Under the pieces are notes generated by a model, which had not been told where the DNA came from, searched no databases, and saw only the letters and a list, made by a program, of their open reading frames with translations. DNA of 64,000 nucleotides from Heterodera schachtii (taxonomy: Eukaryota; Nematoda; Chromadorea; Rhabditida; Heteroderidae): assembly GCA_023374025.1 (NCBI GenBank), contig SIJG01000019.1:803889-867888 (forward strand). The letters run 5' to 3'. Positions 47,982-55,706 of the stretch are shown in pieces. Position 1 is the stretch's first letter; each line of letters begins with the position of its first letter. The translations under genes were made by a program, and so were the position numbers.

Positions 47982-48725
47982 TATTTTATGCGATTGGAAA
48001 TTTGGTAAATCTTAAATCTGGTTTAATTTTTTACCGTTGGTTGATAAAAGTTAATGATTTGTTTGTTTATTTTTGTCTTGACTTATTCGGTGAGCATTTT
48101 TCATCTTTAATAATTATAACCCTTTTTGTGTAAGAAGGGGTAATTTAAAATATGAGTGGATTATAACGGAATTTATACAAAAAAGCACTAAATTAGTGGG
48201 TTTTTAAGGAAATTAAATATTTTTGAGACAGCAATGCCTTTAATCATATATTAACTATTTGAGGTTTTTCTATGCTAAAATTGCCGGCCCTACCAATTTA
48301 CATACATTCTTGGAATTAGATACAATAAAAGATTTTGAACAGGATAAAAGGCGCAGACAGAAATTTTCTTGAAAAACATAGCAAATTGGTTTAATTGATT
48401 GGGTGTTTAATTTTAAATACTGACGAGGTCATTTGGGTGCCAAGAAAAGGAACAAAATAATTGGAAACTCTCACAAAAAGTTAGAAATTACTTAGGGAAT
48501 TCGCATAAAAAAGAAGTGAAATGACTCAGCAAAATTACGAAGATAATCCGGATTTTAATGCTGAAAAAGCAAAATGAAACGAACAAAAACATCGATAATT
48601 TATTGACTATAACCAGCAAAAGAGTGTAAAAGAGAGAGACTTGCAAAAAATAAATCAATTTACAATATTTTTTATTTGTTTGAGAATTAAAAACGAAATA
48701 CTTTTTTTAATTTAAAACCAATTTG
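47982..48725. other. Upstream region of the Hsp70-like gene, nothing specific seen
   Basis: About 750 bp between the Hsp70-like start codon and the Merlin element. No gene, no obvious inverted GAAnnTTC heat-shock element cluster and no repeat were recognised. Confidence 0.4.
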
Positions 48726-48734
48726 CATATTTTA

Positions 48735-48920
48735 GGCAATCATCTAGATTATTGGTCCCTCAAAAAAAACGAAGGAAAATCAAAATAAAAAAGTTATAAG
48801 GGTAATTTGAGGTGCTGAGTACGAATCTGACCTTCTTTTTGTACAATTTCGAACCCCTAACCCGAATTCGAACATTTTCCGAATTTTTTTTTTTTGCAAA
48901 TTTTGCTATATTTGTGTACA
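48735..48920. repeat. Merlin left terminal inverted repeat
   Basis: 186 bp, ending 22 bp from the transposase stop codon. Its inner part ('aggtgctgagtacgaatctg', 'cgaacccctaacccgaattc') is the block shared with the foldbacks at 3.4 kb and 62.3 kb. Confidence 0.95.
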
Positions 48921-48941
48921 GCAACATGAGTAAAATTTGAA

Positions 48942-49943
48942 TCAGGCATTCACGGGGTAATAATAAGAAATGTGATCAATAATGTTGTCAAATGCGGCCA
49001 GTGTTTTTTTGCCGTTAAACTGTCTCCACATGTGTTCGTCGCAATAACTCGGCAACAAATCGCGGCTGGTCCCAGACATCGCTTTGAATTTCATTTTCAA
49101 ATTCTTCCAAAAGCACTCAACATGATTTGTATGGGCACCGGTAATGGGATTCACAAAATTCTGTGTATGATTGACAGACAGGTGAATGTATGGCGGGATG
49201 ACAGGGATCGCCGGGATTGCACCGCCCATATAAGCACCCCATTGGTCTGAATGGATGGTCGATCCAGGCAAAACAAATTGTTCAATGATTGGCAACAAAG
49301 AGGCGCGTGTTCGGTTAGGTACGATGCGAACGATGCCAGTGCCGGTGTGGACATCATAAATCCCAAACAACCAAATTTCCCGCACTCTGTGGCCCCGATG
49401 ATACTTCCGGCGGGCGATAAGCGACTCATCAATTTGGACCACATGACCCACCCCTCCCAATCTTAACAAAAAAAAATAGTTGCAAATTTTTAACAATTTC
49501 AACCTAATTGGGTTATCAAGCAACCAACGGCTGCAGATTCCCCGGTAAAAATTCGCCCAATCAGTCAAAGTTTGTTGGGCCATTCTGATCATTTGCATTT
49601 GCGTGTGCAATGGCAAACCTTGAAATTTTTCTAATTTTTTTATGGCATTATTAAAATTACTGAGCGCCCAGCAATAGGCCAAGAACATTCCTTTGCGAAG
49701 CGGAAAACGCGCTTCTTCAAAAAATGACCCCGCCCTGATTGAGACTTTTTGTCCTTTGTGAGAAGGACACCGCCATTGGCATCCATCAAAAGTAAAAGTG
49801 GGGTTTTTGACTTGTGTCATTCGCCTTGGGCATCCATTGCGTCCACAGAGTGGAGCATTTTGCCGAAGGAGACCACGATTACGCATATAAGCGATCGTTT
49901 GCTCAGTGGTTGGGAATTGTGCGCAAAAATCAAAAATATCCAT
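48942..49943 (-). CDS. Merlin-family DDE transposase (ISXO2/IS1595-like domain)
   Basis: 333 codons, uninterrupted. It should bind the element's terminal repeats and catalyse cut-and-paste transposition in the nucleus. A zinc-ribbon-like region lies at residues 33-62: C33, C38, C59 and H62, with the 'WRCPSHKGQ' signature. The catalytic triad reads D172 in 'VVQIDESLIARRKYHRGHR', D233 in 'TIHSDQWGAY' and E276 in 'HTNHVECFWKNLK'. The 'IDES..' and 'HSD.W.AY' spacing is typical of the IS1595/ISXO2-type domain. The length is normal for the family. The start chosen is the first ATG after the right terminal repeat. A run of T codons before 'LGGVGHVV' (about residues 152-162) could be a tiny in-frame intron, but the frame is open either way. 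Confidence 0.95.
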   Translation of the reverse strand: MDIFDFCAQFPTTEQTIAYMRNRGLLRQNAPLCGRNGCPRRMTQVKNPTFTFDGCQWRCPSHKGQKVSIRAGSFFEEARFPLRKGMFLAYCWALSNFNNAIKKLEKFQGLPLHTQMQMIRMAQQTLTDWANFYRGICSRWLLDNPIRLKLLKICNYFFLLRLGGVGHVVQIDESLIARRKYHRGHRVREIWLFGIYDVHTGTGIVRIVPNRTRASLLPIIEQFVLPGSTIHSDQWGAYMGGAIPAIPVIPPYIHLSVNHTQNFVNPITGAHTNHVECFWKNLKMKFKAMSGTSRDLLPSYCDEHMWRQFNGKKTLAAFDNIIDHISYYYPVNA

Positions 49944-50033
49944 TGCTTAAATTGTTAGTAAGGTAAGCTTAATATTAACGCCAGTGTTAGTGTATGTGCT
50001 CCAAAAATGTCTCTCATCATTGTTATTGCCAGT

Positions 50034-50224
50034 TGTACACAAATATAGCAAAATTTGCAAAAAAAAAAAAAAAATTTCGGAAAATGTTCGAATTCGGGTT
50101 AGGGGTTCGAAATTGTACAAAAAGAAGGTCAGATTCGTACTCAGCACCTCAAATTACCCTTATAACTTTTTTATTTTGATTTTCCTTCGTTTTTTTTGAG
50201 GGACCAATAATCTAGATGATTGCC
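50034..50224. repeat. Merlin right terminal inverted repeat, contains the likely promoter
   Basis: 191 bp, reverse complement of the left arm. The transposase ATG lies 91 bp inside it, so the promoter is presumably within or next to this arm. No TATA box stands out. Confidence 0.9.
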
Positions 50225-50369
50225 CATATTTTATTATTTAGTTAAGAGTTAATCTAAGAATTAATTGGTGTAAACGAAGAAAAGGTGATTATTCTAAGCC
50301 TATTTTGGTCATTTTTATGGAGATTTGTGCCAATTTCACCCTTTAGAAAGAATTTTTTTCCAAAAAAGA

Positions 50370-50509
50370 CACCTTTTAAAAAATTTTATTTACATATTTT
50401 AGTACATATTTGGAGGTTTTTGTACATATTTCATACTTATTTTAGCATTTTTTATACATATTTTATTTACATATTTCGCGATTTTTCTTACATAAAAAAA
50501 GAATCCCTG
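50370..50509. mobile_element. Truncated hAT-like miniature element (right end)
   Basis: The last ~65 bp, ending 'cataaaaaaagaatccctg' at 50,509, match the right end of the 214-bp element at 7,985-8,198, including 'atatttcgcgatttttctta'. Upstream, several 'tacatatttt' words continue the resemblance, but no 'agggattc' left end is found. Confidence 0.7.
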
Positions 50510-50889
50510 ATTACTAATATGTTAAAATATTATTTTCTTCAATTTAATGCCGTTTATTTTAATTGGAACCAACAAAAAATTTTTTTAATCTATTTTATTT
50601 ATTCAAAAATAAAAATAACCAAAAGAAGGGCATTGCTGCCGCTTACACTTGAGGTGGAAATACGAGTGGTCAAATAGGTAGAAGTGAAAAAAGACAAATT
50701 ATGGTAATGACGAAATGAGGTCAATGGGTAGTTGTGACATGATTGTTGAAATTTTGATTTGAAGAAGCGGAAGAGTCAGACCTCCAGCAAAGGGAAATTG
50801 GTTTTTATAGAATTTGAGAAAATTTTTGGGTAATTTTTTAAGAAATTGTGTAGAGATATTATTTTTGGATTTGTTGGAGGTCTGCAGAA

Positions 50890-51177
50890 CTATTTATCAA
50901 AGCACTGGGGGAATCGTTTTTGAAATAGTTCGAGTTGGAGGAGAAATTGGTCTAGTGGATTTAGATTTTCGTTTTGTGCGATTGTTTTGTCAACCTGCGA
51001 TGATTTTGAAGTGTTTTCACTGGCCTCCTTCGGTTCTGGTCCACGTCCATGACTGGCCTCCTTCGGTTCTGGCCCATTTTCGTTGACGGGAGTCGGGTCT
51101 TTTGTCTGTGCGGGTTGAATTGGTGGTGCCACTGGAGCTGGGTCTTGTTGACGTTTTCGGACCCGCGCTTCGTATAA
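50890..51177 (-). CDS. Pro/Glu/Lys-rich C-terminal exon, unknown protein
   Basis: A minus-strand frame of about 90 codons ends at a TAG codon (50,890-50,892). It is rich in Pro, Glu, Lys and Gln, contains a direct repeat of 'GPEPKEAS' and a hydrophobic end 'DQFLLQLELFQKRFPQCF'. The composition is unlike the surrounding AT-biased DNA and a putative acceptor ('acgaag') precedes it near 51,178. An upstream exon may lie in 51,250-51,540, where an 87-codon frame ('MSMHKYRFRPFCPSPLPLLL...') is open and a 'aatg|gtaaat' donor exists near 51,247, but the frames do not join cleanly. No family recognised. It could be a small gene or a gene fragment. Confidence 0.4.
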   Translation of the reverse strand, partial: LYEARVRKRQQDPAPVAPPIQPAQTKDPTPVNENGPEPKEASHGRGPEPKEASENTSKSSQVDKTIAQNENLNPLDQFLLQLELFQKRFPQCFDK

Positions 51178-51586
51178 ATAAAATTTTTAAGTAAAAGTGC
51201 CAAAAAAGCGCAGCAAACAAAGTTCAAAAATCTGATTAAAATTTACCATTATTTTCTTCATTAAAATTCAGAAATGAGAAATTGCACCTTTCTGCTATTT
51301 CGGTGTTGATTTGAGTATTTCTTTAACAAATTATCTCCAAAATGCGAACGCTGTGACAGTGACAGTGTTTTTCCCGATGAGTAAACAATCTCTTGTTGTA
51401 ATTCAAAGTCGCGGAGACACTTTGCCCGCAACAATAACGGAAGTGGAGAAGGGCAAAATGGACGAAAGCGATATTTGTGCATTGACATAACAAATGTTTT
51501 TTTAACGGAATGGAGGACGAGCAAATCATAGATTTCACTTCTGTCTTGGAAAGAATTGTTTAAAGGTAAGCAATCACTTTATAAAT

Positions 51587-51910
51587 GGAGCCCAGACATT
51601 TGCGGTCCGACTTTTGCGGCCCCGATATTTGCGCCTATGTCCAAATCGGATTCAAAGTTGAATTTTTTCAAGCCCTGATACCTTAAACGGCATTAACATT
51701 AAGAAAACACTGTCTTCTAGTTTATGAGGAACATTATTAATTCTGCTGTTTGAAATATTATTTTTTCAAAAATTCATTGAAAATGATCGCTTACATTCCC
51801 TTTCTACCGCTAGTTAATGCTGTTTAGGCGATAAGGGATTGAAAAAAACTTAATTTTGAACCCAATTTTGGACAAAAGCGCAAATGTCGGGCCGCAAAAG
51901 TCTGGACACG
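51587..51910. mobile_element. 324-bp miniature element, 'gacatttgcgcctatgtcc' family
   Basis: The left arm 'gacttttgcggcccc', 'gatatttgcgcctatgtcc', 'ttttttcaagccctgata' is the reverse complement of the right arm through 'cagcattaac/gttaatgctgtt' near the centre. It is flanked by perfect 8-bp repeats 'ttataaat' (51,579-51,586 and 51,911-51,918). An 8-bp duplication suggests a hAT relative. Two more family members are at 60,304-61,010 and from about 63,800. Confidence 0.8.
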
Positions 51911-51918
51911 TTATAAAT

Positions 51919-52416
51919 TGCAAATACCATTATCACTTCAAAGAACTCAATGACAGTCGTTTAATATGCATTTTTTAGCGTCAAGTTCCGTTCTCAGATT
52001 TGCGAAATGGTGGTCTGATAAATATTGACGATTATAGGCTCAAGCCATAAATGGTATAATTAATGGTGAAAAGATGGGAAGAAAAAATAATTTCAAAAAA
52101 ACATCCGAAATTTATTGTCTTTTCATCACAATAAACGGCAATGGAGACATCAAACAAATCAATTTACTAGTCCAAATCAGTTAAAAATCTTAAATCATGT
52201 CATGAAAAATAATAAATAATTTTGAAGATGAATTTTTTAGAAATTTTTCATTTCTTAGGGGTGCATTTTTTGTTTTTATTTTGTTAAGAATTTTGGGCAA
52301 AACTCCAAAATAGGTCAAAAAGGCTTTTTCAAAATTTTTTAGGGTTTAGGTACTAAAAATAAAAACCTAGAACAAAAAAATTATTTTTTGCGTGCTTTTC
52401 AGGTCACAGGGAGCTC
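51919..52416. other. Intergenic stretch, nothing recognised
   Basis: AT-rich sequence between two transposable elements. No frame, RNA or paired repeat recognised. Confidence 0.4.
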
Positions 52417-52607
52417 ACAAAGGAAGGTCCTAGGGTGTCCGTGGGATTTCCGAATGAAATTTGGTGGGTTGATAGAGCACCCATGGGTTCTTAAGAAAAC
52501 TGTTTTTATTTTCTGCTAAATGAGCCCGAGTGCCGAGTTATGACGTGCCAAACTTTTTGGCTTTTTATAATTATAGAAAAAAAATAATTGTTTGTTTGCT
52601 TTCCAAG

Positions 52608-52680
52608 TATCTAATGGTGTAGAGGTAGTGCGTTAGTCAGTTTTTTTTTGGGTCCCAGGTTCGAATCCTCTGCATGCTAA
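52608..52680 (+). other. tRNA-like module, left half of the foldback pair
   Basis: A-box-like 'tggtgtagaggtagtgcg' from 52,615 and B-box-like 'aggttcgaatcct' (52,657-52,669). Only the inner T-stem pairs form; the anticodon arm is a long T run. It looks like a degenerate tRNA copy with intact promoter boxes. Confidence 0.65.
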
Positions 52681-52990
52681 TTCATTTTACAATTTTTATT
52701 TTTGCTTTTTATGCATAGTTATTTATTAAAAATATTTTCTATGAAACAAAATCTTTATTTTAATTTTATTCAATTAAAAATAAAAAGTTACATTAAACAT
52801 AAAGATGCAATAGATAGATGCACAAAATATCATGTCGATTTGAAAAAAAATATTTTTTGTCTAATTTTTATTGAGTATTTTATGTATAAAAATTAATAAA
52901 AAATTAAAATAATGTTTTGTTTTATAAACAAATTTTGATAATTTATTTGGCATAAAAAGCAAAAAAATAAAAACAAAAAAAAAGAATTTG

Positions 52991-53060
52991 GATGTAGGGG
53001 AATCGAACCTGTGGCTAAAAAACCGATGACTGGCGCACTACCGCTACACCACTGGAGACT
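52991..53060 (-). other. tRNA-like module, right half of the foldback pair
   Basis: Minus strand: A-box-like 'tggtgtagcggtagtgcg' (from 53,052 downward) and B-box-like 'aggttcgattcccc' (53,010-52,997). Aligned to the left module, the two boxes are almost identical, while the anticodon region and the ends differ. The T stem does not pair fully. Confidence 0.65.
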
Positions 53061-53353
53061 CATAGGTGTGGAAATAAATATTTAATTTATTTATTCACTA
53101 AAAAAGTTTGGCACGTCATAACTCGGCACTCGGGCTCATTTAGCAGAAAATAAAAACAGTTTTCTTAAGAACCCATGGGTGCTCTATCAACCCACCAAAT
53201 TTCATTCGGAAATCCCACGGACACCCTAGGACCTTCCTTTGTCAGGAAAAATAGTAATTATGAACAAAATTGGAGGGTTTTTAGGAGTAAAAAGTGGGTT
53301 AACTAAAAAGTTATACCGATTTTTATGCTCAAATTCATGTTTTCTAAATTTAG

Positions 53354-55030
53354 ATGGCAAAAAGAAAATTATTACTTAAAACTTATGGCAAAAGAGGCGC
53401 GGAGGAGGCAAAGAAAAGGCGAGAGGAGAGAAAAGCGCAGACGAGAGGGCGACAGAAGCCCGGCTGGCCAAGAAAAGCGAGTTTTTTCACCAATTTTAAC
53501 TCAAAAATCATTTTATTTGTATTCCAGCTGCTCCACAGCCGAATCCCAATGGCGAAACGCCACAGCAGGACGAAGCAGGGCCGTCAACATCTGCTGCATC
53601 AACAGAAGAAGCCGTTGAGCCACCACCATCAACTCCAGGACCAGTGCCAACGCCGGAAATGGACGAGGAAATTTTGGAATTTGGCGATTCGCTGCCATCA
53701 ACATCAGCAACGCCAATCGGCGATTTGTGCCGTTCCTCTCAACACCAACTGCGCCAATGGACACCGGAGAGATGATTGCTGCAGCTTTCCCGGCCAAAGA
53801 CACCAGGGAAAATTTGGAACAGTATGGTGCTCTTCTCTGGCCGCAAATTGATCAAATGAATGCATTGATCAACAGACCGATTAAGTGGTAAAAAGGGTGA
53901 ATATTTTTTTAAAATTGTCTGAAGGTTTATCGGAGGTGATGTGAGCTTTGTGTGGGCACTGATCGGCCATTGCGGATCAGCAGTGACTTCATTTCCATCG
54001 CACATCTGCAATTGTCATCGTGATCAGATGCTCACTGAGGGATGGCAGTGTCAAACCCGGACAATCCGCAGACAATGCAACAGTCAGAACAATTCGCCAA
54101 GGCAGTGGAAAACGGAGAGAAAGCAACAGCCGCAGTCCGGTCAAGCACTATGGGAATTGTCAAGCACCGCTCGTGAAGACAATTGAATTTGATCGGATCA
54201 TTCCCGCACCGTTTCACGTGCTTCAGGGGTTGGGAAACGCACTTGTCCGAGAACTTGAGCAGCAAACTGATGCCACAATTGCCGTTCAACAATTTTTTGC
54301 GACAGATAGGGGCACGACGAGAACAATTTCGGAAAAAGGACATGACGGGAAATAGCATAAGAAAAGTCCTCAAACGTGCGTCGGAAATGGAACATCTCTT
54401 TGAATCGACATGGCCAAAGACGATTTGCCAAGCTCTCGTACACTTAGGCCAAATCCAAAATTTCACAAAAGTACAAATTTTGAGCAAATCACTCCCAAAT
54501 TTATAAATTTAGGCTCAACCACTTTCGCCCAATGACTTGGACGCATTTGAACAGCAAATTGAGGAATTCCGTGCTTTTCTGGTCCAAGAACAACGGATGC
54601 GCGGCTTCCTGTCTCAGAAACCAAAGGCCCACCTATTGCTCAATCATTTTGTCCCATTTGCTCGGCAACATTCTTTCCTTGGCTTGCTGGACGAGCAGGG
54701 TGGACAGCAAAAACTTATTGACTTAAATTTTCGAAAACATTAGGAGATGAGGCGCTGCATTCGGTTTGGCGAAGACTGGAGCAATGGTGGAAATGCATGC
54801 CGGATGCCGACCAAATTCTACAACAATTGGAACACCATTTTGTCAGCAATTGGCTCCTCGACACCGGAAGAATTGCTGAGATGAAGCAGGCGAGTTTTGA
54901 GTGGCGTGGGAAGGGGTTAATTTTGCCCAGGAATCATTTAAATTTTAAAAATTTTAGAGGCTTGAAGACCAAAAAGAAGACGACAATTTTTTGGAGCATC
55001 CAGATGATGAAAATGATGAAGACTCTGTAA
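53354..55030 (+). pseudogene. Frameshifted relic of a repeated uncharacterised protein family
   Basis: Conserved blocks appear in order but in different frames. A basic N-terminus (53,354-53,480) splices in phase (GT at 53,481, AG at 53,527) to a Pro/Ser/Thr-rich segment. After a frame break near 53,715 comes '...ENLEQYGALLWPQIDQMN'. An intron (53,888-53,924) leads to 'WFIGGDVSFVWALIGHCGSA' with a C-N-C cysteine pair. The next blocks, 'QQSEQFAKAVENGEKA', 'FDRIIPAPFHVLQGLGNALV' and 'DMTGNSIRKVLKRASEM', each lie in a shifted frame. 'KAHLLLNHFVPFARQHSF' and 'LGLLDEQG' splice (54,700-54,743) to 'DEALHSVWRRLEQWW', with an acidic tail near 54,960. This 'GD..F..L.G..G', 'D.IIP...H', 'H...PF.....LG...EQG.E..H' pattern belongs to a family I remember as highly repeated and transposon-like in nematodes and other animals; I cannot name it. 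At least three frame breaks indicate a dead copy, unless assembly errors caused them. Confidence 0.7.
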
Positions 55031-55042
55031 TTAAATATATAA

Positions 55043-55108
55043 CTCAGGTGGGATTGAACCTGGGACTCCCTTTTTGGTGGCAAACTCACAGACCACTAAG
55101 ACAAAAAA
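55043..55108 (-). other. tRNA-like sequence, minus strand (degenerate)
   Basis: Minus strand: 'tgtcttagtggtctgtgagt' carries an A-box-like core (55,103-55,084) and 'cccaggttcaatccc' a B-box-like core (55,064-55,050). Spacing is tRNA-like, but the T stem is poorly paired. It begins just after the relic's last conserved segment. Confidence 0.5.
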
Positions 55109-55511
55109 TCAAAGTTTTTGAACTGGGGGCTCAAAATGACTCGGTGTGTCTAAGAGTACTCTATTAATCTACAAAATTTAAAAAAATTTCGTTGTGTTTC
55201 AAAATAGTTATTGTCAAAAATATTTAGAAAACAGTTTTTTGAAAGGATACCAAGAATGTTTAATTTGGATGCTTTTAGAAAAAGTTATGGTGCATTTAAC
55301 TTATAAAGTAAAAAGTGAAAAACCAAAGTTCGACCTCCCTGACTCCAACCCTGACACCGTACCTCACCCAAAGTGAAAACTAACGGATCGTTTGGGCGCT
55401 GCCTTAAATGTTCTTTCTTATTCTGAGATTCTTCAAAAAAACATTTACTTTTATTTAAATTCGATAATAAAAAAAAACTAAAATTTTTTGCGCGAATTTC
55501 CGGCTAAACAA

Positions 55512-55706
55512 TTAGAGGAGATCATGGAAAAAGTCTTCCAAGTTCATGATGTTGATGTTGGCAGGGAATTCGAGGATTCCGCCGCGTCCACGCCCACGAC
55601 CACGGCCCGGCGCCACACCGCCCCGGTGACCAGCACCACGGCCGCCAGCGCCACGACCACGCGTGCCACGACCTCCGCTGGTGGCAGCAGCAGCAGCACT
55701 TGTGCC
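55512..55706 (-). CDS. RGG/GRGRG-rich terminal exon (probable last exon of the BTB gene)
   Basis: A frame of 64 codons plus stop, preceded by a good acceptor ('ccctacaag'). It encodes an Ala run, then about 35 residues dominated by GRG/RGG, then 'ILEFPANINIMNLEDFF'. Such tails usually bind RNA or are arginine-methylated. Exon 11 ends in phase 0 and this exon begins in phase 0, so the two join cleanly over an intron of about 810 bp. It could instead belong to a separate small gene. Confidence 0.55.
   Translation of the reverse strand, partial: GTSAAAAATSGGRGTRGRGAGGRGAGHRGGVAPGRGRGRGRGGILEFPANINIMNLEDFFHDLL

Larger units (their letters stand above)
48735..50224 (-). mobile_element. Complete Merlin (IS1016-type) DNA transposon, 1,490 bp
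   Basis: Terminal inverted repeats run 48,735-48,920 and 50,034-50,224. They start 'ggcaatcatctagattattg' and are almost identical by eye, differing mainly in a T/A run. A perfect 9-bp direct repeat 'catatttta' flanks the element (48,726-48,734 and 50,225-50,233), matching the 8-9-bp duplications known for Merlin elements. One intact transposase frame fills the interior. Arm identity, perfect target duplication and the unbroken frame all point to a recent insertion and possibly an autonomous copy. It lies about 750 bp upstream of the Hsp70-like gene. Confidence 0.95.
52417..53242. mobile_element. 826-bp foldback element with two opposed tRNA-like modules
   Basis: The left arm (52,417-52,558) and right arm (53,101-53,242) are 142-bp inverted repeats that I read as identical base for base; they begin 'acaaaggaaggtcctagggt'. 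Inside each arm, in opposite orientation, sits a tRNA-like sequence (52,608-52,680 plus; 52,991-53,060 minus). The two are clearly related to each other but less alike than the arms. Between them is AT-rich sequence with a 64-codon frame that is not recognisable. No target duplication is obvious. There is no transposase, so it must be mobilised in trans, or it is a structural palindrome. Confidence 0.85.

Noticed and set aside
48972..49466. Plus-strand frames of 92 and 71 codons and a minus frame of 97
   Set aside because: Antisense or shifted-frame shadows of the Merlin transposase.
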